From positions 62,001-126,000 of the forward strand of contig JBLXBZ010000005.1 of assembly GCA_048265185.1 (NCBI GenBank): DNA of 64,000 nt. The letters run 5' to 3'. Each line of letters opens with the position of its first letter. Position 1 is the stretch's first letter. Made by a program: the position numbers and the translations under genes. This document shows positions 8,322 to 16,436 of the stretch, one piece after another. The notes below the pieces were generated by a model, which made no database searches, had not been told where the DNA came from, and was given only the letters and a program-made list of their open reading frames with translations. This stretch comes from JBLXBZ01 sp048265185 (lineage in GTDB: Bacteria; Pseudomonadota; Alphaproteobacteria; Rhizobiales; Stappiaceae).

Positions 8322-9361
8322 CAGTTTTTCCTTCCGCTAAACAATCGCCGGATCATGTCCGGCTCGGAACTGCCAAATAGTCCCTTCGGTCTGACGAACA
8401 GCACCAGAATGAGGCATACGGCCACCACGACTTGGCTCAGGCCGTAGAGGCCGAGATATTCTTCCGCCGGGCGCAGGGTCTCTGAAACGAAGGTGATGGC
8501 GGCGGCGGCGATGACCGCGCCGAAAATGCTGCCCGAACCGCCGATGACCACCATGACCACCAAATTGAACGCCAGCAGGATGGAATAGGTCTTGGGGGTC
8601 ACCACGCTGATGAGATGGGCCAGCAGCGCCCCGGCCATGGCCGCCATCACAGCGCCGATGACAAAGGCGAGAAGCCGCACCCGCGCCGTGTCGATGCCGC
8701 TGCAGGCGGCGGCCAGCTCATTTTCGCGGATGGCCATCATCGCTCGTCCAAGGGAGGAGAATTTAAGGCGCCACACAAGCGCGATGACTAGAACGAGAAA
8801 ACCGAAGGTCCACCAGATATCTGTCAGGCGCGGCAAGCCGCTTATGCCGGAGCCGCCGCGGGTGACGCTATCCCAATTGGTGGCCAGTCCTTGAACGACG
8901 ATGATCAGCCCGAGAGTGGCCACCGCCAGATAATGGCCTTTCAGGCGCAGCACGACGAGGCCCACGAGGGCGGCCACCACGCCGGCGACCAGACCGGCGA
9001 TCAGCAGCGCCGGTAAGAGCGAAAGCTCCGTGGAGGCGATGAAGTCGGGCAATCCCGGCAACATGGAGCCTTTGCGGCGGGCGGAGAAAGTCAAGATCGC
9101 GGCCACATAAGCGCCAATGGTCATAAAGGCGGGATGTCCGAGGGAGAACATGCCCGCCAGACCATTGGTCAAGGTGAGCGACACCGCCAGCGCCGCGTTG
9201 ATGAACAGGATCGCCAGCAGGGTGATGACGTAGCTGCTCACCACGCCTTGGGCGAGCCAGATGGCGGCGCCGGCGATGAAAACCGCCGCTATGGCGGCGA
9301 TGAAGCCGCGCGGCGAGGGCGCGCTCATGGGAGATGAGGCGTTCAGGGGGGAAGTGCTCAT
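8321..9361 (-). CDS. livM: Liv-type ABC transporter inner-membrane permease LivM
   Basis: A 346-residue LivM-family permease with many hydrophobic segments. It has the family blocks NGLAGMFSLGHPAFMTIGAYVAAIL, VGLVVLRLKGHYLAVATLGL and GGSGSIFGAVIAAAAITFVSE, and ends in the permease sequence LVRPKGLFG. It pairs with LivH to form the pore of the importer. The gene overlaps the stop of livH and the start of the isochorismatase gene, so it is in a tightly coupled operon. The short N-terminal extension before the first membrane helix is usual in this family. Confidence 0.92.
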   Translation of the reverse strand: MSTSPLNASSPMSAPSPRGFIAAIAAVFIAGAAIWLAQGVVSSYVITLLAILFINAALAVSLTLTNGLAGMFSLGHPAFMTIGAYVAAILTFSARRKGSMLPGLPDFIASTELSLLPALLIAGLVAGVVAALVGLVVLRLKGHYLAVATLGLIIVVQGLATNWDSVTRGGSGISGLPRLTDIWWTFGFLVLVIALVWRLKFSSLGRAMMAIRENELAAACSGIDTARVRLLAFVIGAVMAAMAGALLAHLISVVTPKTYSILLAFNLVVMVVIGGSGSIFGAVIAAAAITFVSETLRPAEEYLGLYGLSQVVVAVCLILVLFVRPKGLFGSSEPDMIRRLFSGRKN

Positions 9362-10251
9362 TAGGCGCGCTCCTCAACATGACGAACGAACAGCCCGGAT
9401 GGTTTCACCAGCAGAATGACGATCAACATCAGAAAGACGAATGTGTCGCGGTAGCCGGAGAATTCCGGCGGCAACAGACCGACGAAAAGCACTTCCGCGA
9501 GGCCGAGAATATATCCGCCGAGCAGCGCCCCGCCAATGGAGCCGACGCCGCCGATGACGCAGGCGACAAAGGCCTTCAAGCCGGGGGTGAAGCCGAGCAG
9601 CGGATCGATCTGGCCGAATTTTCCGCCCCAGAACAAGCCGGCCACGGCGGCGAGGCCGCTGCCAATGGCGAAAGCCGCCAAAATTGTGCGGTTGACCGCG
9701 ATGCCCATCAAACGCGCGGCCATCATGTTCTCCGCCGTCGCCCGCATGGCGGTGCCAAGGCGGGTGCGATAGACCACGAATAACAGCCCGGCGATCAAAA
9801 TGGCGGAGAGAACAATGATGGTGACGTCAGTTAGCGACGCGCTGACCCCGCCAAGGGACAGGCGTTCTCGCATGACGGCGGGAAAGTGAAAATTGCGGGG
9901 CTGTCCGGAGAGGATCATCAGGGCGCTGTTTTGAATCGCCACCGAGACCGCCAAGGTTGCGATGAAGCCGGTGACTTGATCGGCTCCGATGATCGGGCGG
10001 AACACCAAGGTCTGAATGGTCATGCCGGCCACGGCGCCGACGAGAAAGACGAAAAGCAGGATTAACGGCCAGGGAACGCCGGAGGCCACCATGGCGAGGG
10101 TGGCGAAAGCGCCGATCATGACCAGATCCCCATGGGCGAAATTGATCAGGCGAACAATGCCGTAGATCATGGAGAAACCAATGGCGACCAGCGCGTAAAG
10201 ACTGCCCAAAGCCAACCCGTTGACCACTTGTTGAAACAGATATTGGCTCAT
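9361..10251 (-). CDS. livH: Liv-type ABC transporter inner-membrane permease LivH
   Basis: A 296-residue LivH-family permease. Signatures are the N-terminal QQVVNGLALGSLYALVAIGFSMIYGIVRLINFAHGDLVMIGAF block and the C-terminal GGVGSIGGALLGGYILGLAE block, ending VLLVKPSGLF. It forms the translocation pore with LivM. Its start overlaps the end of livF by four bases and its end overlaps livM, so stoichiometric synthesis is likely. Confidence 0.93.
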   Translation of the reverse strand: MSQYLFQQVVNGLALGSLYALVAIGFSMIYGIVRLINFAHGDLVMIGAFATLAMVASGVPWPLILLFVFLVGAVAGMTIQTLVFRPIIGADQVTGFIATLAVSVAIQNSALMILSGQPRNFHFPAVMRERLSLGGVSASLTDVTIIVLSAILIAGLLFVVYRTRLGTAMRATAENMMAARLMGIAVNRTILAAFAIGSGLAAVAGLFWGGKFGQIDPLLGFTPGLKAFVACVIGGVGSIGGALLGGYILGLAEVLFVGLLPPEFSGYRDTFVFLMLIVILLVKPSGLFVRHVEERA

Positions 10252-10970
10252 GGGGCGACCCCTAGATAGAATTGCCGAACGCTGTCGTTTTCGCTCAGCT
10301 CAGCGCCAGATCCGGTCAAGACGATGCTCCCGTTTTCAATCACATAGGCCCGGTCCGCTATTTCAAGCGCCATGGCCGCGTTTTGCTCGATAAGTAGAAT
10401 GGTCACGCCTTTGGCTTTCAATTGCGCGATCACGTCGAAAATTGTCTCCACCACCATGGGGGCCAAACCCAGAGACGGCTCGTCAAGAAGAAGCAGCTTT
10501 GGCCGGGCGAGAAGGGCGCGGCCCATGGCCACCATCATTTGCTCGCCGCCGGACAAGGTTCCAGCCGCGATATGCGCCCGTTCCTTCAGCACGGGAAACA
10601 GGCTGTAGACCTCTTCAAGATCTTGCGCCACCGCCGCTTTATCCCGGCGAATATAGGCGCCCATGGCCAGATTCTCCGCGATGGTGAGCGACTGGAACAC
10701 CTGCCGCCCCTCCGGGCAATGGATGAGACCGGCGGCGACGATGTTCTCCGCCGACATTTTGGTCAGATCATAAGCGCGCCCGTCGACGTTCATGACGGCC
10801 GAACCGGACTTTGGCCGCAGCAAACCGGACAGGGTCAGCAAGGTCGTGGATTTTCCCGCGCCATTGGCGCCGATCAGGCTGGCCAATTCGCCTTCGCGAA
10901 CCGAGAGAGAGATATCCTTGAGAACATGCGTGGCGCCGCGGTTGACGTTTAGGTTCTGAATTTCAAGCAT
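10248..10970 (-). CDS. livF: Liv-type ABC transporter ATP-binding protein LivF
   Basis: About 240 residues with all ABC ATPase motifs: Walker A GANGAGKST, a Q-loop region, signature LSGGEQ, Walker B LLLLDEPSLGLAP and the switch His region (ILLIEQNA). GLIHCPEGRQVFQSLTIAENL is typical of LivF. I place the start at the ATG at 10970 (MLEIQNLNV), which has AGGAAGG upstream and overlaps livG by eight bases. An upstream ATG at 10997 would add an atypical nine-residue extension. It works as a heterodimer with LivG. Confidence 0.92.
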   Translation of the reverse strand: MLEIQNLNVNRGATHVLKDISLSVREGELASLIGANGAGKSTTLLTLSGLLRPKSGSAVMNVDGRAYDLTKMSAENIVAAGLIHCPEGRQVFQSLTIAENLAMGAYIRRDKAAVAQDLEEVYSLFPVLKERAHIAAGTLSGGEQMMVAMGRALLARPKLLLLDEPSLGLAPMVVETIFDVIAQLKAKGVTILLIEQNAAMALEIADRAYVIENGSIVLTGSGAELSENDSVRQFYLGVAP

Positions 10971-11754
10971 GGGCGGCCGCCTTCCTGCGCGTTCCAAGAT
11001 AGGCTTCGATCACCTGCGGGTTGGACTGGACGTCGGCGGGCGCGCCTTCGGTTATGAGCGCGCCGCGATTGAGAACCTGAATCCTGTGGCAAAGTCCCAT
11101 TACAAGATGCATGTCATGTTCGACCACGAGCACGGCGATGCCGAAATCTTCGTTCACTTTGCGAATGAAAGCGACGAGATCCTGAGTTTCATTGGGGTTG
11201 AGCCCGGCGGCGGGCTCGTCCAGCAGCAGCGCAGACGGCTCGCCGGCCAGCGCGCGTCCGATCTCCACCCGTCGTTGATCGCCATAGGATAAATCGCCCG
11301 CCCGCTGGTGCATAAACGCGGACAAGCCAATACGTTCGACGATTTGCTTGCTGCGCGCGGCGATTGTCTCCTCCGCGCGCCAGAAGGAAGGCAATTGCGC
11401 CAATGTGGACAGGATAGAGGCGCCATAGCGCATGTGGCCGCCGCACATGACGTTCTCCAAAACGCTCATGTCGTCAAAAAGGCGAATGTTTTGAAAGGTG
11501 CGCGCCAATCCCGCCCGCGCCCGCATATGAGCGGGGGCGGCGCTCATGTCCTTCCCGTTGACCTTGATCGTTCCAGCCGTGGCGCTCAAAACGCCGGTAA
11601 GCAAGTTGAACGCCGTGGTCTTTCCCGCGCCGTTGGGACCGATCAATCCCACCAGATCGCCTTGGTCCAAACGCAGGCCATAGCCATTGACCGCAGTCAG
11701 GCCGCCAAACTCTTTCTTCAGCCCATGGGCTTCAATCACAGCTTCGCTCGCCAC
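10963..11754 (-). CDS. livG: Liv-type ABC transporter ATP-binding protein LivG
   Basis: A 263-residue ABC ATPase of the LivG type: Walker A GPNGAGKTT, ARTFQNIRLFDDMSVLENVMCG, signature LSYGDQRR, Walker B ALLLDEPAAGLNP and the switch His in VLVVEHDMHLVMGLCHRI. The insertion between Walker A and the signature is characteristic of LivG. It is the first gene of the minus-strand operon livGFHM-isochorismatase. Its promoter region is shared with the divergent formylglutamate-amidohydrolase-like gene and contains the 22-bp site at 11849-11870. Confidence 0.93.
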   Translation of the reverse strand: MASEAVIEAHGLKKEFGGLTAVNGYGLRLDQGDLVGLIGPNGAGKTTAFNLLTGVLSATAGTIKVNGKDMSAAPAHMRARAGLARTFQNIRLFDDMSVLENVMCGGHMRYGASILSTLAQLPSFWRAEETIAARSKQIVERIGLSAFMHQRAGDLSYGDQRRVEIGRALAGEPSALLLDEPAAGLNPNETQDLVAFIRKVNEDFGIAVLVVEHDMHLVMGLCHRIQVLNRGALITEGAPADVQSNPQVIEAYLGTRRKAAAHA

Positions 11755-11848
11755 GCCGTCTCCTCATGCTTCCAGAAAATTCAGGAATAACGATAGGGTG
11801 AGTTCTGGACAAACGTCAACAAAAAGATACAATTTGCATTTATTTTAT

Positions 11849-11870
11849 GAATTTGTACTATTTGGTACAT
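11849..11870 (+). promoter_or_regulatory. Putative RpiR operator, copy B
   Basis: The 22-bp site reads GAATTTGT-ACT-ATTTG-G-TACAT and contains the inverted repeat TGTAC-N6-GTACA. It lies between the divergent livG and amidohydrolase genes and matches 18 of 22 positions of the site at 5263-5284 beside the RpiR gene. A further GATACA-containing stretch lies about 20 bases upstream. Confidence 0.55.
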
Positions 11871-11888
11871 ATTAGCCGGGAGACAGAC

Positions 11889-12674
11889 GTGACCGTAAAC
11901 CAAGACACTCAACCTACAAGACTGCTGCGCGCCGGAGATCCGGCTCCTCTTGAAATTTATAATGAAAATGGCGCGTCAGATTTTTTTCTGATTTGCGAGC
12001 ACGCCGGGCGCCGCATTCCTGAAGCGTTGGGAACATTGGGGTTGTCGGAACAGGACCGTCGGCGACATTTCGCCTGGGACATCGGCGCGCGGGATATTGC
12101 GGTGGCCTTGTCCGACCTTTTGGACGCGCCTTTGTACATGCAGCGTTATTCGCGTCTTGTGTGCGATTGCAACCGCAAGCCGGAGGTGGCCAGTTTTATT
12201 CCCGAAAACGGCGAAGAAGTAGCGGTTCCGGGAAATAAAAACGTGAGCCTTGAAGAGCGGCGCGCGCGTGAAGACGAGATTTTCTGGCCCTTTCACAAGG
12301 CGGTGGCCGGCGCTCTTGACGCGCGCAAATCCGCGGGGCGCAAAACCCTGCTTGTGACGGTTCACAGTTTTACTCCGGTCTTTTTTGGCGAAAAAAGACC
12401 CTGGGAAATCGGGGTGTTGTTCAATCGAGACAACGTGTTCTCACCCGCCATCGCCAAATGGTTTCAGGAAAACACTGAGCTATGCGTGGGGGTGAACGAA
12501 CCTTACGCGGTGGGCGACGAGACGGATTACGCCATTCCTATGCATGGAGAAAAGCGGGGACTGCCCTGCGTTGAATTTGAATTTCGCAATGATTTGATCC
12601 CCGATCGGAGCGCGGCTCAAAATTGGGCGAAATTGACGCAAAAAGCCATTGAGTTCGCCGCGCGCGGGCTTTGA
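11889..12674 (+). CDS. N-formylglutamate amidohydrolase-family enzyme
   Basis: A 261-residue member of the N-formylglutamate amidohydrolase family (PF05013 type), metal-dependent hydrolases that release an acid from an N-acylated amino acid. Visible blocks are CEHAGRRIPEALGTLGL, HFAWDIGARDIA, QRYSRLVCDCNR, VTVHSFTPVFFG and PMHGEKRGLPCVEFEFRND; the His and Glu residues are the likely metal ligands. I prefer the GTG start at 11889 (GGGAG six bases upstream) over an ATG at 11847, because the latter would place the operator-like site inside the gene. It is divergent from livG. Classic members act in histidine breakdown, but no hut genes are nearby, so its substrate is probably another N-acyl or gamma-glutamyl compound. 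Confidence 0.83.
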   Translation: MTVNQDTQPTRLLRAGDPAPLEIYNENGASDFFLICEHAGRRIPEALGTLGLSEQDRRRHFAWDIGARDIAVALSDLLDAPLYMQRYSRLVCDCNRKPEVASFIPENGEEVAVPGNKNVSLEERRAREDEIFWPFHKAVAGALDARKSAGRKTLLVTVHSFTPVFFGEKRPWEIGVLFNRDNVFSPAIAKWFQENTELCVGVNEPYAVGDETDYAIPMHGEKRGLPCVEFEFRNDLIPDRSAAQNWAKLTQKAIEFAARGL

Positions 12675-12726
12675 GGACATGCTCCTCGCTTAGCGCGCAG
12701 GAGCATATGCGCGCATGAGCGTAATG

Positions 12727-12761
12727 AAAAACCTCCCGAAGCGAATCGCCCGGGAGGTTTT
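12727..12761. terminator. Bidirectional terminator between the amidohydrolase gene and proV
   Basis: AAAAACCTCCCG and CGGGAGGTTTT form a stem with A-run and T-run flanks. It sits between converging genes and can serve both. Confidence 0.85.
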
Positions 12762-12793
12762 GATTCAGAGCTTTTCGCTTTTTCTTCTCGCCA

Positions 12794-13864
12794 TCAGGCG
12801 GAAAGATTGGAGCGAATGCCGTTTTCAGAGGCTTGCGTGGGCACCAAGGCGCGTACGAGTTCGCGCATGTTCAACAGTCCGACCTGCTCGCCGTTTTTCA
12901 TAACGCGGTAGTTCTTGTTGGTGTCGCCCTCCGACAAGGCGATCAGAGATTCAAGCGTATCGTCATGGTCCACGTCGCCGGCGATGTTCTTGGCGTCGTC
13001 CTCATTGGTGGTTTTGCGCATGACGGAGCGAACCCTGAGCACCCGCGCTCGGTTGATATCGGAGACGAAATCTTCGATGTATGGGTCTGCGGGATTGAGA
13101 AGAATACGCTGCGGCTCGCCCTGCTGAACGATATAGCCGTCATTGAGAATCACCAAGTGATCCGCAAGCTTCAGGGCCTCGTCAAGATCATGGGTGATGA
13201 AGACAATGGTCTTTTGCAGCTCGTTTTGCAGCTCGATCAACAGATCCTGCATGTCGGTGCGGATCAGGGGATCAAGAGCGGAGAAGGCTTCGTCCATCAG
13301 CATGATTTCCGAATTGGAGGATAGCGCGCGCGCGATCCCAACCCGCTGTTGCATGCCCCCGGACAATTGGTGGGGATAGTGGTCCTCATAGCCGGCGAGG
13401 CCGACCCGATCCAGCCACTTTTTCGCCTCCGCCTCGAATTGCGATTCGGACTGGCCGCGAACGGCCAGCGCCATCCCAGCGTTCTCCAGCACTGTGCGGT
13501 GGGGAAGAAGGGCGAATTTTTGGAACACCATGGACATGGTCTCCCGCCGCAGTCGCCGCAACTCCACCTCGCCGTAGCCGGTGATTTCCTCGCCATTGAC
13601 CAGAATCTGGCCGGCGGTAGGTTCGATCAAGCGGTTGAGGTGGCGGATCAGGGTTGATTTCCCCGAACCTGACAGCCCCATGATGACGGTGATTTTCCCC
13701 GCCCGGATATCCACGTTGATGTCGCCAAGGCCCAGCATATGCTGATGCTTCTCAAGTAGTTCGGATTTGGTCATGCCGGCGCGCACCAGTTCCAGCGCGC
13801 CTTGAGGGTCTTCGCCGAAAATCTTGTAAAGATCGCGGATAGAGACTTTGATTTCTTCACTCAT
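12794..13864 (-). CDS. proV: Glycine betaine/proline betaine ABC transporter ATP-binding protein
   Basis: A 356-residue ProV/OpuAA-type ATPase. It has the N-terminal family segment (VSIRDLYKIFGEDPQGALELVRAG), Walker A GLSGSGKST at 63-71, signature LSGGMQQ, Walker B IMLMDEAFSALDP and switch His (VFITHDLDEALKLADH). After about residue 270 comes a CBS-type regulatory region (about 275-345), which in OpuA senses ionic strength or nucleotide. It energises uptake of quaternary ammonium osmoprotectants. It is the last gene of the proX-proW-proV transcript. Confidence 0.93.
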   Translation of the reverse strand: MSEEIKVSIRDLYKIFGEDPQGALELVRAGMTKSELLEKHQHMLGLGDINVDIRAGKITVIMGLSGSGKSTLIRHLNRLIEPTAGQILVNGEEITGYGEVELRRLRRETMSMVFQKFALLPHRTVLENAGMALAVRGQSESQFEAEAKKWLDRVGLAGYEDHYPHQLSGGMQQRVGIARALSSNSEIMLMDEAFSALDPLIRTDMQDLLIELQNELQKTIVFITHDLDEALKLADHLVILNDGYIVQQGEPQRILLNPADPYIEDFVSDINRARVLRVRSVMRKTTNEDDAKNIAGDVDHDDTLESLIALSEGDTNKNYRVMKNGEQVGLLNMRELVRALVPTQASENGIRSNLSA

Positions 13865-13875
13865 ATCTCAGCCCC

Positions 13876-14916
13876 TCAATGTGGTTGCGACGCATTGATG
13901 CGCGCCAGAGCTGTTTTGGTGACCCGGTCGAGAACGATCGCGAGCAGCACGATTCCAAGTCCAGCGATCAATCCAACCCCTAACTCAAGATTGCGAATGC
14001 CCCGCAGAACCAAAACGCCAAGTCCCGGCGCCGACACGAGAGAGGCGATCACCACCATGGCCAGAGACATCATGATCGTCTGATTTACGCCGGCCATGAT
14101 ATTGGGCAGAGCCAGCGGTATCTCCACGCCGAACAGCTTCTGGCGGCTTGTCATGCCAAAGGCGTCCGCGGCCTCGATCACGTCCTTGTCCACGAGACGG
14201 ATGCCAAGATCGGTCAGGCGAATAACCGGCACGATGGCGTAAAGAATGATCGCAATGCCATAGAGCTTGGGCTCGGTGACGGAAAAGAGGAAGATCAGCG
14301 GGATCAGGTAAACGAAGGGCGGCAGGGTCTGCAGCATATCCAATATGGGAATGGTCGTTCGTTGCATGCGGTCGCTGCGCGACATGGCGATGCCTATGGG
14401 CACCCCGAGCAGCACGCATATGAAGGCGCAGACGAAGATGATCGCCAGAGTTTGCATCGCATAGTCATAATGGTCGATGAAGGCGAGAAACAACAAACAG
14501 GCGGCGACGAAAGAGACGAGCTTGATGGAGCGCCCGACGGCGAAAACTATCAACAGAAGCAGGGGGATCATGATCCACCACGGCATGCTCTGCATCAGGT
14601 AGAGCGCGTCCTCCAGAGCCCAGCTCAAAGGTTGGGTCAAAGGGTCGAGGATGACTTTGAGGCCATCTTTGATGAAGAGAAAACCGTTCTCGACGCCTGA
14701 CGTCATGTCGCGGGTGCGCGGGATAGCGCCGCAGGCTTCATGCAATGTGTCAAGCGACGGAAACGGTGTGTCCCACAAAGACGTCGCCGCATCGTCCGCA
14801 CCGTTTTTTGGCGCTTTGCCCAAGAGCTGGGCCATTGTCATTGGGCCTTCTTCGGCGCCGGCGCCGCACCATTCGCTTAAGCCAAGATTATCAAATATCG
14901 CTTCGTAGGTCGCCAT
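13876..14916 (-). CDS. proW: Glycine betaine/proline betaine ABC transporter permease
   Basis: About 346 residues of the ProW/OpuAB family. A long N-terminal region precedes the membrane segments, as in Gram-negative ProW. The core carries the BPD permease motif (VIEAADAFGMTSRQKLFGVEIPLALPNIMAGVNQTIMMSLAMVVIASLVSAPGLG) that docks on the ATPase. The start is chosen at the ATG at 14916, because AAGGA lies five bases upstream of it; an ATG six bases earlier overlaps that ribosome site. It lies between proX and proV on the same strand. Confidence 0.92.
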   Translation of the reverse strand: MATYEAIFDNLGLSEWCGAGAEEGPMTMAQLLGKAPKNGADDAATSLWDTPFPSLDTLHEACGAIPRTRDMTSGVENGFLFIKDGLKVILDPLTQPLSWALEDALYLMQSMPWWIMIPLLLLIVFAVGRSIKLVSFVAACLLFLAFIDHYDYAMQTLAIIFVCAFICVLLGVPIGIAMSRSDRMQRTTIPILDMLQTLPPFVYLIPLIFLFSVTEPKLYGIAIILYAIVPVIRLTDLGIRLVDKDVIEAADAFGMTSRQKLFGVEIPLALPNIMAGVNQTIMMSLAMVVIASLVSAPGLGVLVLRGIRNLELGVGLIAGLGIVLLAIVLDRVTKTALARINASQPH

Positions 14917-14987
14917 TCTCATCCTTCTGGTGAAAGATCAAACAGGGGCTTGATCTTTTGAACCTTTTACAATCAGCAGGTAACGGA

Positions 14988-15005
14988 CGGGCTCCGATGA
15001 GCCCG
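14988..15005 (-). other. Stem-loop between proX and proW
   Basis: CGGGCTC and GAGCCCG pair around CGAT. No T-run follows in minus-strand reading, so it is more likely an mRNA-stabilising or attenuating structure behind the binding-protein gene than a full terminator. Confidence 0.45.
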
Positions 15006-15022
15006 CCCATAAAGTGATCGGC

Positions 15023-15985
15023 TTACTTCAAGATCGCAGCCAGTTTTTCGCGAGCTTCATCGTTCAACCAACCAGACCATGCGTCTTTGTTGTTGGTGAG
15101 GAAGTAGACGGCCGCTTCTTCGGCGGAGGCGTTGTTTTCTTCCTGCCACGCCAGAACGCTGCTCATGACGTCATTGGGAAAGCTGACGTTGGTCATCAGC
15201 TCATAGACTTCCGGCGAACGCTCGGCGAAATCGGAGGTGACGCCGGTAAGGACTGGAGCGGCCGGGAAGTCGGACTTCTGCGGGTCGGCGCAATCGGCCT
15301 TGGCGTTACAAGCATGCGCTTCTTCAACGTAAGGGCCGACGTCGACCTTGACCATTTCATATTTGCCGAGCAGAGGCGTGGGCGCCCAGTAATAACCGAA
15401 CCAAGGAGCCTTGTCCTCATAAGCCGAAGCGACGGAGGTCGCCAGAGTTTCGCCGGAGCCGTGGTTGAACACTTCAAGGCCGGCGCCTTCAAAGTCATAG
15501 GCGACTTTGAGGTTGTCGTTGGCGATGCGGCAACCCCACCCGTCCGGGCAATTATGGAAACGTCCGCCGACCAATTCCGGATTTGCGAGAATGCCCTCGA
15601 TTTTCGTCAGCTCGGGGTGTTCGTCAGCCAGATATTTTGGAATCCACCAACCTTCCGCGCCGCCGTCGGACAGAACTTTGCCGGCCGTTTTGACCTTGCC
15701 TTCTTTTTCAAGCTCAAGGTATTGCGGGGCGGAGTTCACCCAAACTTCGGTGACGATGTCAGGCTCGTTGTTTTCAGCCACGGACACCATGGCGGGAACC
15801 GTATCGGAGGGAACTACGGTCACTTCGCAGCCGTAGCCCTGCTCCATCAAAAACTTGGAAACCTGCGTCACCACGGCGGAGGAAGCCCAGTTCATTTCAG
15901 TGATCGAGACTTCACCGCAATCCGCCATGGCGGCGGCCGGAACCATGAAAACCCCAAAAACAGTACCGAGAAGTAGTTTCTTCAT
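15023..15985 (-). CDS. proX: Glycine betaine-type periplasmic binding protein
   Basis: A 320-residue OpuAC/ProX-type binding protein. The signal peptide is MKKLLLGTVFGVFMVPAAAMA, cleaved before DCGEV. The mature part has the family pattern VSITEMNWASSAVVTQVSKFLMEQGYGCEV, PDIVTEVW and a Trp-rich ligand region (EGWWIPKYLAD, APWFGYYWAPTP) suited to cation-pi binding of trimethylammonium groups. Two Cys pairs (HNCPDGWGCR and HACNAKADCADP) suggest disulfides. The ATG at 15985 has AAGGAG upstream. It is the first gene of the proXWV transcript. Confidence 0.93.
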   Translation of the reverse strand: MKKLLLGTVFGVFMVPAAAMADCGEVSITEMNWASSAVVTQVSKFLMEQGYGCEVTVVPSDTVPAMVSVAENNEPDIVTEVWVNSAPQYLELEKEGKVKTAGKVLSDGGAEGWWIPKYLADEHPELTKIEGILANPELVGGRFHNCPDGWGCRIANDNLKVAYDFEGAGLEVFNHGSGETLATSVASAYEDKAPWFGYYWAPTPLLGKYEMVKVDVGPYVEEAHACNAKADCADPQKSDFPAAPVLTGVTSDFAERSPEVYELMTNVSFPNDVMSSVLAWQEENNASAEEAAVYFLTNNKDAWSGWLNDEAREKLAAILK

Positions 15986-16078
15986 ATTAAAGGCTCCTTC
16001 GAATTTAATATTTGCCGCATCAGGATAAAATGACAGATGAAAGATAAATACTTGCAGATTTCAAGTTTTGATTTCGAC

Positions 16079-16094
16079 TTGTTCTTATGAACAA
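16079..16094. promoter_or_regulatory. Palindrome upstream of proX, possible operator
   Basis: TTGTTC-TTAT-GAACAA is a perfect six-base inverted repeat about 94 bp upstream of the proX start. The binding protein for it is unknown. Confidence 0.35.
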
Positions 16095-16393
16095 ATCATT
16101 TCGTCTTGAATGAATTTGTGCGCAGATATTTCTCATAGAGCTGATTTGAACTGTCTCTCGCGTCATTTCATCTGATGGTAATTGTAGAGAGCAATATCAA
16201 TATTGCATCACAGCATCAGAAACAATAGGGCGAGGCAATTTCAACTTTTAATTTTGATAAATATTCTTGCGCCTATGGGTGTTATTCGAGCCAAGAAGCA
16301 GATTTCCATCGGCTTTGACCCAAGGGATTCAGCCTTTTTAAGATGAAATATCTGAGGCGCGGGAATGTGGGGCGCGGGGGTGTGGGCTCACGA

Positions 16394-16417
16394 AAGCGTC
16401 TCCAATCCGAGACGCTT
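16394..16417 (-). terminator. Hairpin after the response-regulator gene
   Basis: AAGCGTCTC and GAGACGCTT form a nine-base stem with a six-base loop, 20 bases past the stop codon of the response regulator. Only TTT follows in minus-strand reading, so termination strength is uncertain. Confidence 0.5.
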
Positions 16418-16436
16418 AAAGCGAGGAGAGGCTCGT

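Larger units (their letters stand above)
15986..16436. other. AT-rich promoter region upstream of proX
   Basis: These 450 bases carry no credible gene. They hold the palindrome at 16079-16094, a looser repeat (ACAAATCATT with AATGAATTTGT, 16091-16119) and, at the far end, the hairpin behind the response regulator. This is a likely osmoregulated promoter region. Confidence 0.5.

Noticed and set aside
11847..11888. An upstream ATG start for the N-formylglutamate amidohydrolase-like gene.
   Set aside because: It would translate through the 22-bp operator-like site and has no ribosome site, while the GTG at 11889 does.
15014..15976. A 320-codon plus-strand frame antisense to proX.
   Set aside because: It is the complement of a clear signal-peptide-bearing binding protein and has no family features.
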